A DNA stretch of 64,000 nucleotides from Engraulis encrasicolus (lineage: Eukaryota; Chordata; Actinopteri; Clupeiformes; Engraulidae). Positions 24,446-38,658 of the stretch are shown piece by piece (within the stretch, counting starts at the first letter, position 1; the number at the start of each line of letters is the position of its first letter). The stretch is taken from assembly GCF_034702125.1 (NCBI RefSeq), contig NC_085867.1, positions 37,020,721-37,084,720 on the forward strand. The letters run 5' to 3'. A program made the position numbers and the translations under genes. The notes beneath the pieces are model-generated. The model saw nothing but the letters and a program-made list of their open reading frames with translations. It was not told the DNA's origin and did not search any database.

Positions 24446-25104
24446 GTGACCATTTAAGATTGAAACTACTTGATTATAATGAACTGGGAGCAATGACGAA
24501 TGGCAATTTGTGTGACCAGCCATTATAAATTGACCCTCTTTTTTATGGTCAGGGAAAGTAATGGAAAGGTCATGGAATTTTGACTATGGCTTGAAGTGGG
24601 AACCCTGTAAAACCATTGATGTGAATCAATCACATGTGAATGCCACTTGTGCTTTGATCAAAAGTTGTGCTGATTACCAAGAGGTCGTTATCAGTCCTCC
24701 ACAAGGCTTTGATTCCTAGTTGTCTCAATGGAACAGGATACATGCTTTAATGGCCCTGGCTAATAGTTGTGACGGTGTAAAACAGTGGCAACTTTGAACG
24801 TTTTGCACTTCATCTCCCTTCATAACAAACAGACTTATGTTTTTTCTGTTTGACACATCAAAACCGTTTAGAGCCGAAATAAAAACAGACCTCCTTATTG
24901 TGTTCTACAAGATACGTAATAGAGCTTATTGGTTTTTGACAATAGTGGGAACGAAATTGCATGATGACAGTAGTATGCCAAGACCTACACCTTTTTTCAG
25001 TTATGTAACCCTATGTGTGGAATGTGCAAAATTATGAAAAGAGACACTTTTTAAACATTTTAAGACACTGCAAATCTACTGTTCTTGCCAATAAGCACAT
25101 AGAC

Positions 25105-25195
25105 TAGACTCGGGTTCGATTCCGGCCCAAGGTCCTTTCCCGATCCTTCCCCATGGCCCCCCGCCACTCATTTCCTGTCTCTCTCACTGGCCAAA
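25105..25195 (+). mobile_element. tRNA-SINE fragment (family C)
   Basis: A B-box-like GGTTCGATTCC, then a block ending CCACTCATTTCCTGTCTCTC. The same block occurs at 35925-36085 (inverse) and around 53720-53870. Confidence 0.65.
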
Positions 25196-27079
25196 AATTG
25201 GAATAGAGGTGATGGAGGCAATAGAAATAGAGGTTATGGTGTTTACCGGTCTGGGTATGGAAATGGTCTCTCTCACAGTTTTTTAGTGTGAAAGGGAGGC
25301 AGATGAGGATATTGCTGTCAGCGTTGCTGGCTGGCTGGCTATTTATCATGTCACCAGATTCCCAAATCTCAGATGCAGACGTCAGCGAGTGACTGATGAC
25401 GCAGGATAGGATAGGATAGGGCAGGGCAGGCCCAGTGCTCAGCCATACACGAGACGGCAGTGACAACATGGCGACAGACTTTTTTTTTGGTTAATGAACA
25501 CCGCATGTCCTTGGAAAAGCGTGATCCATAAAACAAAATGAAAAGGCAGATAGCCAAGCCTACTATTTTATCCCTCTAACTGCCGCCTGAGAATAAAAGT
25601 GCGTAATAAACTCCCACATTGTGCCCAGCTGTTGGGTGATGAGGCGTGTGTGTAGTGTGTGCGCATGCAGGGTGGGGGGTGGGATGAACCGCTCCCGTTC
25701 CACTGCATCCTCTAATTGGTCGTGTTTGTGATCCGTGTACATGGACGTCACAGAGTCAGCACAAACTCATAGACTTCAATGCAGCAGCCGGTGACTAATC
25801 ACATGTCCTTCTCAGCTCCTTATCAGACAATTGGGGAACGCGCGTCTCCAAATGTGATTAATCCTTCCTTAAGGTCACAGCAGCAGGCTGGCAAAAATAG
25901 CGTAACGCGGCAGCCAGCCGGCCGGAGCAAGAAAAGACACAAAAATAAGTATGAATTGAAATGCCATTATAGTCTATCCTTCAGTATTCATAGCCAATTT
26001 TGCCACTTACTGTACATAGGTGAACGTCTTCAGTGAGTCAGGATCTGGTCATTTTGTGGGACAGGTTCACCTTGACATTGAATCATCTTTTTTATCATAG
26101 CCTATTAGCCTTCAGTCAGTGTCCACTTTTAAAACTTTAAATTATGTGTATTAGAGTGTTTCAATCTAGCGCTTGGAAAAGTGGAGAATTCTGTGGAGAG
26201 TTCTGTCTGTACTCTCCACTGATGTTCATGCTGGCAGAATCAAATGTGTACAAGCATGTAACAGTTTTTCCCCCACGGGGTTAATATATCGATCAGGCCA
26301 AAATCAATGCTCTTAACACCCAGCACGCGTCACGGAAGTTCCTGCATTAAGCCTAGTCCCTGCCCTGCCCCACTATCACCTCTCTTGACCCCCCATTGTT
26401 CGCTCTTTTGTTTTTCGAAGCTGCATATGCAATGTATGCTATCTGTGGTTCATAAACTAGCCTACAGTGTATGACTCTCCGGCAGGGAGTGGTCTGGCAA
26501 AAGGTCCATGAATGAGCTGACCGTCAGATCAATCCAATGGATTCCCTTGGGCGTGCTTCCATATGAATTGTACGGTACTCTAGCGCAGGAGCAAAAGCTG
26601 ATTTGGAAAAAACAAGGCGTTTCATCTTACTACCCTCATGCTGCTCTGTGCTACCTCAATAAAAATAATATTCTTGCTTAATATTTTGTATTTTGAAAAT
26701 AGCTCTAGCTCTGAATGAAAAAAAAGACTCAACTCTGTTATCGATTAGATCAATAGATCACCCCTTCCTGCTTCGTCTATAATTAGGCAGGAAATAGTGA
26801 TCCACTCAGCCAATGACGTGCCAGCAGCCGTACCATTGGTGGAATTTAGCCTCCTGTGTTTTTTTTTTGTTCCATGAGAAGTTCCGTGGGCCTTTGTGTA
26901 GATGGCAAGCTACCACTGCAGGGCATGGTTATGTTGTAATGATGTGGGTCTATGGAACAGGCGAGGAGGATGGAGGGTGCCAGTTGGATATGGATCCCAT
27001 GAGTCCCATTGGTGGCGTATAGGAGGACAAAGACGTGCAAAATGGCATCGTCATTCAGTGTAACGGATGCGTTCTGCTG

Positions 27080-27200
27080 ACTGTAACTGTAAAAAACATG
27101 ACTCTTTTTAATTATTTATTGTTACAGGGAATTCATGAAAGCCTCGGCTGTCATCCATTCACTTGAAACAATTTAAGTCATGTTTTTTTGCCGTTACAGT
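27080..27200. repeat. Hairpin-type inverted repeat, possible MITE
   Basis: ACTGTAACTGTAAAAAACAT on the left faces ATGTTTTTTTGCCGTTACAGT-type sequence on the right. Arms are about 24 bases, loop about 70 bases. Confidence 0.55.
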
Positions 27201-27649
27201 CGGCGGAAAGTGTCCGTAACACCGAATGACAAAGACGTCTTTGACCCAGGACCACATCCAATGTCTAGATCAAGGCAGAAATATGTGCACTGTCAATTAC
27301 TATGGTGAGCTGATTGTGTTGTTGTGTGCAGTACAATTTTGACAGTCAGTTTGACTTGACTGAGGACACAGGATCATGTGGATCATGCTGTTTCTTTACT
27401 CCCACTATTTACGATTTTACATGCCATCAGTCCAATAAAAATAGCCAACATAGTAACTTGGCCGTGCATTTATTTTCCCTCGACCTGATCAGGCGGTGCT
27501 GCAGACCAATCAGACACAGATACAGACAAAGACACAGGATTTGCGGGCAGGCCCAGACGACAACAATCTGTAAACTGCAGAGTATGTCATCATGTGTGAG
27601 TGGCTCACTGCTCGCAGGCATGTGTTAGGCCACTGAAGCAGCTAACAGC

Positions 27650-27656
27650 ACGCACG

Positions 27657-27710
<54 letters not shown>

Positions 27711-27715
27711 CACAC
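27650..27715. repeat. (CA)n microsatellite
   Basis: CGCA units pass into about 22 CA units. Confidence 0.95.
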
Positions 27716-29084
27716 GTTTGTCATTTGTGTGCTACACCGTGACACGGGGTGCGGAGTTGGATTGTGGTGATAAGTCGACCCTTGTGTTGTGGCTGCGAAC
27801 GAAGTGCGGCTGGCCCGTCTTCGAAATGTAGGCCGAAGCTGTGAATTTCACGAGGGCCGGTGACACATGGACACACTCCAGTGCTGGGGGGAGATGTTAA
27901 ACTCGCACCTATTTGCTTTTCGTGGAATAAAAGATCTCTTCCCTTTGCAGCTATTAAAAAAGGTGCCATGATCTGCTACAAGGTTAGGCTGCAACTGATA
28001 TAATACTGACTTTTAAAAAAAATCATGTAAGCCTATTTCAAATATTAAACTGTTTGCTCTGGAACCCCCCCCCCCATCCTTAGTGTTTTGGAAAGCTTAA
28101 CACACCACTTGGCAGAGATTTGACAAGTCGCGCACTGGTATGTCTGACCTACATGTCCATGTAAAGAAAGTGGATGTGTAGTAGACACACCACACCACCC
28201 CACACATGCATACGTTGCTGCCGTGCCGAGATTGCCGACACATGAGTTCTAAAGCATGGTGGTGGTCCCTCTCCGAGGTCGCATTCCTTCCCCTGTACAG
28301 GCCGGCCTGTTAAATTCATTGGCAAACTCGCAGGGGGGGCTTCACAACCCCAACGGTAGGTTTGCATCTCATTCTTTAGGGGAAGAATAGTCCTCGGAGA
28401 AGGCAAATTAACATACCACACGCTCAATTTAGTCACATTAAGGACAATGGTTTGGCAGTCATGCAAGAGCAGAGATGATTTGACCCTTTTGTAGTACCAG
28501 AGATGGAAGCTTTGATCACTCTTTGTTTTATGTTGCCGAACCAGCTTCTGAGAACTGTAAAACCCTCATATATGAGATAAACTTAGGGTAGAAACCCCTT
28601 TGGCTTTTTCTATGGACAGAGAGGGCAGTCATGTAAATGTGGCGTCTCCATGCTGATTTTGAACCTATTTAATGACTCAACTAAACTTTTTGGCAAATAT
28701 CCTACAACTTTTCCCATTCTGATGTTCATACAATACCCCTCACGAAATATATTTGACTGACACAACGTCTCGGATAGTCTTACACATTCTACCAGTCAAT
28801 ACATTTGTTTTTTTTTCTCTCTCTTCTCTCTTGGATTACTCATGAGCTCACGGCACAGCAATTTTCTCAGAGTTGGCAACCGTTTTGAACAGAGCTGTTT
28901 TGCCCCCGGGGAGTTCGGACATAATCCTCTGATATTTTCTCCTTGAGCGGCTCCTAAAATAAGTCGGCTCACTCACGACGTGAGGGGGTGCAGAAGCTGA
29001 GTGGAGGGAACGGAGTGAGGGTGCACAGGGAGGGGGAGGGGGGCAGAGGCCGTGAGGTTGCTGCTGATGAGGGCAGAGAAGAAT

Positions 29085-29285
29085 CAAGTGCCTCTCATAG
29101 CCAGAGGTGTTAAAAAAAACAAGTAGAAGAAGAAAACGACACAACAACGTGTCTCAAATTTGATCCAATCCACTCTGAATCAGCTGCATGCAATGCGCCT
29201 CTCACAGGCTGAGATGTCAAAACCATATTCCCAAATAAAAAAGCGACAACAAAAACACCTTTGCTCAAATGTCATTTAATATATG
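29085..29285. repeat. Diverged tandem duplication, about 105-bp period
   Basis: GTGCCTCTCATAGCC..AGGTGT near 29088 is echoed by GCGCCTCTCACAGGC..AGATGT near 29194, both followed by A-rich sequence. Confidence 0.4.
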
Positions 29286-30348
29286 TGAATCACCTGGAGG
29301 TTTTGAGCTGTCAAATGGGTATATCAGCTACAAGATCAGCTACTCAGAGAAGTCACCTGTGATGGACGGAAGGAAGTGTGGCCAGGCTTTGAACCGGCCC
29401 GGGATTGACACCTGTACAGTCCCTGTGTGATGGGGTTTGAGCTCGGAGTTATTCACCGTAATTTCCAAAGTAAGTGGGAGGTGACACTACCTGTGAGGGG
29501 TTGTTGAGTGTGACAAGCCACCACTCTTGTCAACAACATGGGGTTTAAAACTAAGTCGGCACAAACACCATAAACTTTAACGGCTGTGTTGGCATAAAGT
29601 GCAGTTATCCATGACCCAGAACAACTGGAAGAAACAGTACATTTTTCACCACAAAATAGCTTACCATGCGTACAAGATATTTGTCAACAAATTGTTTGTC
29701 CCATAGCATAGGCTGTGGCTTATTGTCAGCCACAGAACATGTAACCTTGTGCTGATGAGATGCCAAATTATATACAACAGTCAATAATGTAAGCACATAA
29801 GCGAACTGAAGATTTAAAGTATTTGTCATGCGACCCAGTTTGCGACCCTGCGTATTACTCCCGCTCCTCTCCTGTGTGAATTCTATTCATAAGGCACCAC
29901 TTGTTCCCTCAGCCCTCCCCATTCATCACCTGCTTTATTAATAGAAAGCTTTTCCTCCGTGCAGCACCCGTTGAATATTGTTTCCGTGCAAGAATACAAA
30001 GTGATAACCTGGAATAACGGATTTATTCTGTTAACCTGAGTTACTGCACTGCACTACACTGTACCGCTGTACTCAAGAATCTGGCTTGCTTGCTTCTTTG
30101 CTTCTTCTAGCAAGTGTTTTCTAAGCCGTGAATCATTTAGCGTAATTAAGCAAATCACAGCGATTAAATATAGATCCATGGGGCTGGGCAGGCAAAGTGA
30201 AGCGTGCCGTGCTGCTCACTAGCTAGCGTGAAGTGCAGTCTGTCCTGTGTAGTCTCCTTTTTTAGGCCGGACCTTTTCGCGTGCTGCCTGCCTGCCTGCC
30301 AGAGGGATTGAGCCGGGCAGCTCTTGGCAACTCACTGGACAGCAGTAA

Positions 30349-30722
30349 CACATCAACACATATCAACATGTGACTGACTGCTCTATTTAGATGGTACCAG
30401 TGGTGCGCCTTGTTTTTAGAAGTTCGCATTGGCAAGCTCTGTTTAGATGTTAGCAGTTGTGTGTCCTGTTTAGAGCGTTAGCAGTGGTGCGAGACGAGCT
30501 CCCTCCGCTCAGCGCAGTTACCGTAATAGCCACTCACTCACGCTTCTTTTAAGTACGCTGGACTACCACATCAACACATTTCAGCATGTGACTGAATGCT
30601 CTGTCGAGATGTTTTCCCCCTTGGATGTTAGCAGTTGTGTGTCCTGTTAAGAGTGCATTGATGCGAGACAAGCTCCCTCAGCTCAGCACACCATAATAGC
30701 CTCTCACTCTTTTTCTAAGTAC
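30349..30722. repeat. Tandem duplication, 218-bp offset
   Basis: CACATCAACACATATCAACA at 30349 recurs as CACATCAACACATTTCAGCA at 30567. The following blocks GTTAGCAGTTGTGTGTCCTG, GCGAGACRAGCTCCCTC and TAATAGCC also occur in both copies in the same order. The second copy is shorter (about 155 bases). Confidence 0.85.
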
Positions 30723-31559
30723 ACACAGGAAAACATCCCTTCCTCCCGTCCAGTCATCCTATTTCGGGAGTCGCTTAGTAACAAAAGACAAACAATCACA
30801 GCCCTGAATGGTGGTTGTCAGTTTTTATTTTGTTTTCTGATCAATGATAATCCACTCAGCACACTCGTGGCATAGTGTTGATATGTAATTGGGACAAAAG
30901 GAGAAAGTTACAGACGGGGTTAATATGTAAGCCTGCAGATGTATTACGAGCACAGAATGACCTCATGATTGCTTGACCAGAACGACCCAACCAATTAGTG
31001 AGATTTATTTTGACAGTTAAGTGCAGGATGTCAATACTTGAAAACAGGTAGCCGTTTTTATTGTTAGTGTCGTCGTTGTTTGGATTTTCTTGTTCAAACA
31101 ACCATCAGTAATGTCTCTGTAGACAAGCTTTTTTCCTTTTTCAATTGGTTTTACCTTAATAACCCTTGAACCACAACCACACCATAGAATTTCAACATAC
31201 AGTTGCCAATAGTCTCAGCATGTGTAAACAGTAAGACATGTTCAAAAAAGAGAGATTTTCTCACTTCACGCTCACTTGTATAATTTGCAGATTGTATATT
31301 TACTGCCAGTGGCCAGAGTGAAACAAGCACACAAGTGTAACTGTCCAGAAGGCGTGTGTGTGTATCCATCCCCACATTTCTCCGTCCTCCCCCATTTCAT
31401 TTCATTTCATTTTAATTTCCCCTCAAAGATCTTCCCTCTTGACAACCCTCCCCTCCTCATTAGTAAGAGTGAATTAGTAAGAGTGATTTGCTCTGTTCCG
31501 CCCACCGCGTGGTCGTGATGGTATCATAGTCGAGTACATCTATGCAAAAAAAAGACCTA

Positions 31560-33077
31560 ACCCCAAAAAAATTGATACAAAAGGTTTTTCAACTGATTTT
31601 GTTACCTCTAAGTGTCCTTAATAACATACTAAAAATCTAGGAAAATCTGACTTCAGGAAAGGTGTCATTTTCAAGATCAAAGTTTTTAAAAATAAAGGTT
31701 ACTACATGATAATTACATTGGCATGAACTAACATGTTTTCAGGATCTGTTTGTTTGGAGTGCTGTTGGGTGGAAAAAGACACTACTGCTATGATAATATC
31801 CATGTGCTGTTTGTCAGGGCACATCATCAGTGATGAATCATGGTGTCACTAGGTATTTTGGGTCTTTCAGCAGCTGAACTGAATAGACAGGAGCCACTAC
31901 ATGTGTAAGTAGAGGGTAAGGTGAAACGGTTGGTACTGGAGACAGACAATGTCCTGAAAGGACATAGGGCTTTAGCATAGCTTTCGGGTAAGCCAGAATA
32001 GGGCCTGTTGTAGCTTCATAGGCAAGGGTCAGGGCCTTGTATTCAATTAGGGCATGAAAAAGAGGACATGACTGGGAAACTGAGGCTATGTGGTCAGAGA
32101 ATGATAGATGGTCATCAACAATGACACCTAGATTTCTTGTGGCCTTATTTGAGGCAACAGTAGCAGAATCCATATTGAGCTCGATATCATGGCAACCTAA
32201 ATCTTTGGCTGGGATCACCAGCAGTGCATTTGGGCGAGGCTCAACTGAAGGTTGCATTCCTTCATACTTGTGGATAGTTCAGAGAGGCAAGCGGAAATGT
32301 GTGTGACCGTGGAGTCATCTGGCACAAAGTAACTGTGCTTCATCGGTGTAACAGTAGTATGAGAAGCTGTGAGAACAGATAACATGGCCCAGTGATGTGG
32401 TGTACATAGCAAATAGGAGTCCCAGCACCAGCCCTTAGGACACCTCTGTGGAGAGGCTATGATTTGAGGACAGCTGACCTTGCCCTTGATACATGCTAAG
32501 AATGATACCACCAGACTCAAAGAATGTCTGGAAGAACTTGGGACACATAAAACTCAATTATTTATCTAAGAGAGATGTTAAATAATCATGTTTTGAAAAA
32601 AAAATGCTAGCTGGTGTGTCTGCACAAAGATTTTTAGATTTACTACAAAACAAAAAGAGATGTCCATAATCTCTTCTGAAGATATCTTCTGGCTTACTAG
32701 AAACAAAATAAAAGAGTAATTTTGAGCTTGGCTTTTTCAGATTTTGAGGTTTTGCATTTTTAAATTTAATGCATATTTAATTAGATATAGTCCAATTACC
32801 ATATTAAAACATAACATTTCAGAAAACTTGCAGTACATTTTTTTCTCACAAATATGTGAGTAATCACTGGATTAAGTTTCATGGTGATATCGGCAAGCTA
32901 AATTTTTTGGCCTATTCACCTGGAGTGTCTCTTGACCCTTATAATAAGCCTATGGCAGCCATGTTGAAAAAACTCATTTCCCAAAGTCAGATTTTACTAG
33001 ATTTTTAGTATGTCATTTAGCAGGTCCAATAGTACTAGAATCCATAAAAAAACCTTTTGTATCAATTTTTTTGGGGT
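31560..33077. mobile_element. DNA element with about 31-bp terminal inverted repeats
   Basis: ACCCCAAAAAAATTGATACA..AAGG at the left end is inverted at the right (33046-33077) without mismatch that I can see. TA flanks both ends (31558-31559 and 33078-33079), which would suit a Tc1/mariner-type target; a YTAA target is an alternative. It contains a LINE fragment and no transposase. Confidence 0.8.
31838..32520 (-). pseudogene. Decayed LINE reverse-transcriptase fragment
   Basis: On the - strand the frame at 32520-32215 reads a broken relative of the RT core (PDDSTVTHISACLSELSTSM, followed by LQLSLA). The frame at 32257-31838 reads RNLGVIVDDHLSFSDHIASV and then YKALTLAYEATTG, both typical of the region after the RT domain in L2/CR1-like fish LINEs. 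The two frames overlap out of register, and the segment between SQSC and ALIEYK is deleted compared with the family. It is dead and lies inside the element at 31560-33077. Confidence 0.78.
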
Positions 33078-33377
33078 TAAACCCTAAATGTACTCGCCTA
33101 TCAAGACAAGCCTCTGATAACAATAGATTACTTTTCCACTCCAGTCCAGTGCTGTCACACTTACTCCTCCCTGAGGATGTCCCTAAGAGGAGGGGGACGG
33201 GGACCTGAGTCATGGCCGCAAGCGAAGGTCGAGTGATGGCGGGTGGCCGGGCGGCCGTTGGTTTGTTCGTTTGGTGGAGGTGAGGTAGCGTGTGACTCAC
33301 TTCCTGAAGTCCCACTGGTTTGCCCCCATGCTGAGAGGCCGCGTATTGTTTACACCCGACTTAATGATGCTCCCTTC

Positions 33378-33556
<179 letters not shown>

Positions 33557-34238
33557 CCTCTCCCCCTCTCCTGTCCGCCCGCCTCTGTGGACTTCCTGAT
33601 GAGCTGTCTGATGTAAAATGGGCTGTAGATGATCATGGACCTCTATAGTATATTGTATGTGGAGGATGTGAGCTCTAGTCCTTACTTTTGTTGGCAAACG
33701 CTCATGTTTGAAGTGGCTCAGTAAACATCAGAATCAGAAGTGTATTTGGCGCCAGTTCTGTACAAACACCCCATTTACTGTACTGTATACATTCATGTTA
33801 TGAAATTATATAAAGTTGATTTCATATATTTAACATACATTATAGCCTTCCATGTACACACAAATATGCCATGCAACTTCATGCAGCTATGCCGTGCAAC
33901 TTCAGGGGGCCATGATGAAAGCTGTAGTGTCCTTGACCGCTCTGTGCTTTCCGTTCTGGCTAATAGGCTACCTGTGTTCCTGTCCCATCAGTCCCATTCA
34001 CCTTCACCTCCCCATTGTCAACATGTCACCAACTACCGCCCTGTCACATGGCCTGTTCTGTTCGCCACCCACCCCTTCCTTACCTGGCTTTTCCCTCTTG
34101 CCTCCACATCTCTCGTCTCCTCTCCCTCCTCCTCATCTCTCCTCATCTCTCCTCTCCTCTCCTCTCCTCCTCCTCCCCAGGGGCCAGGTGTTGACAGGAC
34201 TCGGGTCCCAACAATGCTGCTCTTTCTTCAACAATGCT

Positions 34239-34348
<110 letters not shown>

Positions 34349-34601
34349 TCATTCAGCGAGGGCTTTGGGAGCTTTCTAAGTGGTCATGGAGGTGATGGGA
34401 CTGTCAAGGCATGGGGAAGGGCAAGGTTAGGAAGGAAGAATGGGAGATAGCGAATCAGCAAGAAAAGTAGTGGAAGTAGGGAGTATAGAACGGGAACGGG
34501 AGAGAGAAACTGAATGAGAGAAAGAAGTTAAAGAAAGAAAGGGAGCGATGGAAAGAGAGCGTGAACGCAGGGAGCCCTGCGACAGATGGACCAGGTGACG
34601 A

Positions 34602-34602
34602 T

Positions 34603-34695
<93 letters not shown>
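34602..34695. repeat. (AC)n microsatellite
   Basis: About 47 uninterrupted units. Confidence 0.98.
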
Positions 34696-34696
<1 letters not shown>

Positions 34697-35919
34697 TTGT
34701 AGTATCCAGCCAGCAGGATCAGATCATACATCTTTATTATTCATGCATCTAATCGCTGTGCTCTGTGCTGTGTTCGCACGCTTACAATAGCCAACAGCCA
34801 CAGTAGCCGCCATCCCAGTGCCCTCTTACTGACCACCCCATCATTTGCATCCCATAGTAATCACAATCTCATGCCTGTGTCACCGTAGCGACACTCTGCT
34901 GCAATGGCATATTATCATCATGGTGCTGCCGGCACCCTTCATTTTGCTCGTTATGTCTTCCTCATGCACAGGTTTAAGATGGCAAAATGCTTCTGTGTAC
35001 CTCATGAGTCCCTGCCTATATGATGCATTTATTTACAGTAATTAATAGATGGTTATGACGCACAGACCAGCTTTTTTGAGCAAGGTTTCTAGGGCAAGGA
35101 CCAAATACCATATGATTGTGTTTGGACTGTTAATCTCTACTACACTTTCATCAAGACAACTTGGATCAGCACATCGGACAACACGTGTGGAAAAGTTCAG
35201 AGCCCAGTATGAAAGTGTGTGGTTCGTAGATAAGCAATTTAGTGCTGAACGGCCACCAGCACCGGCGCCATTCTGGTCGGCCTGAAAACAGTAGTGATTG
35301 TATTTTGTCAAGAAGATACTCCGGAAAGTTTCCTAGAAATCGCCTTGCTGCCAGATAATGTTGCAGCACGTCGGGGCACGTCCGGCAGCTGCAACAGCAG
35401 CAACCAGGACCAATGCCAGAGCTACAGCCGTCTGCATCGATTTCCTGTGACATAACCGAGCACCCAGCCAAGCCAAGCCAAGCCAGCGTGCCTACTGGTA
35501 GTGTGGCACTGACTGGCATGCCAAAAGGTGGCCCTTCTTTTATAATTCATGGCTCCCATTGTTGATGCGCCGCAGCTCTCCCATTAAGAAGATTTGGTCA
35601 CGACCGTCTCCTCTTTCATCACATGCTGCTGGACAGGTGAATGCAATGCGACCTGCCACCCATAGTAGCCTGTGTGAGTGTGTGTGGTGTAGTGTTGTGG
35701 TGTGGTGGGGTAGCTGTGAACTCTGTAGGCAAATCCGAGTTTATCGCATGGGTTACGACACAGGGCAATGCATCCTTCCACCATTGTGTAGTAAAGTAGT
35801 GTAGTGTTGTGCTGTGCAGATCTTAGCCACAGTGAACTCCACATGTAGGTCCAAGGTTATCACATTGGGTTAAGGCACAGGGCACAGGGGGTTTGATGCT
35901 GGGTCACGAAGTTTTTTTC

Positions 35920-36090
35920 TTTAAAAAAAAAAGTATTTTTTTGGGTCTTTTCGCCTTTATTCTTGAGAGGACAGTGAAGGACAGACAGGAAATGAGTGGG
36001 GGCAGAGAGAAACGGGAAGGGATGGGCAAATGACCCGGGCTGGAATCGAAGTATTCCAGTGCCCTACCGTTTGGCCACAGCAGGACCAGG
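35920..36090 (-). mobile_element. tRNA-derived SINE (family C), inverted
   Basis: On the - strand: an A-box-like TGTGGCCAAACGGTAGGG, a B-box-like TTCGATTCCAGCC, the block CCACTCATTTCCTGTC, and the tail AATAAAGGCGAAAAGACCC. The tail matches that of the SINE at 4232-4672, so the two SINE types share a 3' end. Confidence 0.72.
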
Positions 36091-37040
36091 GTCTCTAGCT
36101 TTCTTATCTCTTTCTCATATGGGGGTGAGAAAGGAAAAAAAGATTGCATTGTGGGATCTCAAGAGTGTATCACTGTGGGATACGCTCAAACTCCCAGACA
36201 GATGGCCCTCCCATCAGATAAAACATGCTCTGACTCCACACTCGAGGCCTTGCCCTTGGCTTGCACAGGAGGACTGAAAGTGCCAAAGCGAATACAAGTA
36301 GCTGGCTTTGATGGGTGTGCCTGAAACCAGGGGAGGTAAAAGTAAAACGCTGTTGCTGTGTTGAGGTTTGGACAGAGTTGCCCGTTTAGATCTTTTGTGG
36401 AACAGTAGGCTTAAGACGTTAAACAGCAATACTACAGTAATGATCATGGTTCTGTATGTAGGTGGATTGTTTAAAAAAAAAAAAAACTGTAAATATATTT
36501 TTTGATTAGGCATGGTGGTGAATTCTACCGTTTTCTGACAATGCCAGGGCTGTAAGGGCTGAAATCAGACATGGGACTAGTTCGGTCCATTTTGTGTGTT
36601 GTTATTGCCATTTCAACGTTATTGGGTCATTCAATGTCAGCTCGCACGATTCCCCAGCTGACCCTGTTCGATTTCCCCCGAATATTGCACAGACAGGTTA
36701 GCCTGAGGAAATGCAGGTTAGCCTGAGAAATCCCATGCTGCTTTGCACAATCGTTCTGATCTGAAAGACAGACGGGTACCTTTTGTTGCCAACTGAAAGT
36801 AAACCTGAAGGTAGCGTCCTACCTCTTAAGGGTTTTGATTCATCAGCAATAAACTACTCCTTTAGGTCCTAACCAGCTGCAGTGTCCATGTTTTGTGACT
36901 TTTAAATTCTATTGACTCATCCATCAGTGCACTGCATCCCTATTTGGCCTCATTGCTAAGCTCCCATTAATGTAGTTGTTGGGCTGTAGCCCAAGTGATT
37001 ATGATGGCCTAGCATGAGAGTCACTCGCGCATCAGGGGCT

Positions 37041-37195
<155 letters not shown>

Positions 37196-37206
37196 GTGAA
37201 GCTGAC

Positions 37207-37341
37207 CAGGGTAGGGGGGCACAGGGGTGAGTTGTTCTGGGCCCAGGGAGGGGGGTGGTCATGATTGGGTCCTTATGACATTGTAGTATATATTGGGGTG
37301 GGGGGGGCCTTTCACATGACTTTGGGCCTTGCCAGAGCTGT
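37207..37341. mobile_element. hAT MITE family A, 3' end replaced by (GT)n
   Basis: CAGGGTAGGGGGGCACAGGGG, TTCTGGGCCCAGGGAGG, TTGGGTCCTTATGACATT and CACATGACTTTGGGC follow the family order. The copy stops at CCAGAGCTGT and merges into a GT run. Confidence 0.7.
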
Positions 37342-38621
37342 GTGTGTGTGTGTCGGTGTGTGTGTGTGTGTCCTAGATCGTCCATCGAGCTTGTTGTAAC
37401 ACGACGCGCCCCCGACAGTGCCATTGCCACCGCTGGGCCTGGGCGGCCTGGTCTGATCAATATCACCCCTCCCCCGCCTCCCCCTCAAGGTCATCTTTAT
37501 GTCCGATAAGAGGCCCATGTCAACACCCAGCAATGACGCCCCTCGTGAAAATCTAATGAACTCCTGCCCTTCTCTCGCTCTCTCTCTCTCTTCCCTCCAC
37601 TTCTTCTCCCTCCTTTCCTTCCTGTCCATCCCTCTGTTCCTCCCTCTGTCCTTGCTGTTCTCTGTCTGTGATGGAATGCATTTTTTTTGTCTCTTTAAAA
37701 AAAAAAAAAACAAAAAAAAAAAACTTTTCAGTTTCTTCCTCATCTCTTCCCCCCTCCATCCCTCCCTCATCCCTCCATCCGTCCTTGCTCTCCTCTGTCT
37801 GATGGAATGCAGTGTAGCCTAAATGAAGGGGTGCGGATGGAGGGGAAGTAAGTGAACTGGGCCCTTGTGACTGGACTGCTTATCGTCTTTATCGGTCGTG
37901 TGTGTGCGGATCTGAAACCCATCCACCCCCCTCCCCCCCCATCTCCACCTCACCTCTCTCCCACCTCCGCTAGCCCCCTCCTCGTCTCACCTGATCCGCC
38001 CCTCATGTGACCACTCTGCACATCTCTCCACACCTTGAACTGTGTGTGAGCGTGTGCACGTGTGACTGTGCGTATATCCGTGGGTGCGAGCGTGCGTGTG
38101 TGCGTACGTCGTGGGTGTGTGTGTATGTGTGTTAGCATGTGTGCGCATATCCCGGCAGCATGCCACCCATTGACTTTTTTTTTTTTAAATGTCGATCAAC
38201 TCCTCGCACTGTGCTGCGTGCTGCCTGCCTGGCATCGAACCGGCTGTCACTTTTTATCCAATTATTCTCACCCAACAACATGCCCCTCGCTTGCTGGCTC
38301 GCTCGCTCCCTGAGGTCAATCAGCAGTACACAGCCATACAGTACACGGCTCATGCCAATGCCATCGATGCGATGGCCCACCCACCCACCACCTGCTTGGT
38401 ACAGTGCCCAGTTTGTGTAGTTACTGTACACAATACACTACGCAGGAAACTGGCATTATGCCAACCGTCCGTGTCCCCCAACCCCAACCCCACCCCCCCT
38501 TCCACAACTCTTGTGTTCGCCTTCTGTTGAAGTCTTTGTGTTAGACTTTACTGGACAGGATGTTGTAAACCTGCGGTCGGGCGGGCGGGAAAGAGGGAGA
38601 CAGACAGACGGAGAGAGGAAG

Positions 38622-38655
<34 letters not shown>
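38622..38655. repeat. (GT)n microsatellite
   Basis: About 17 units. Confidence 0.95.

Positions 38656-38658
<3 letters not shown>

Noticed and set aside
32215..32520. Independent antisense gene in intron 1
   Set aside because: The translation matches a decayed LINE reverse transcriptase with frame breaks, not a host gene.
35042..35311. Antisense 89-codon frame with mixed composition
   Set aside because: No homology that I recognise and no splice or start support. The opposite strand is open over the same span, as expected by chance.
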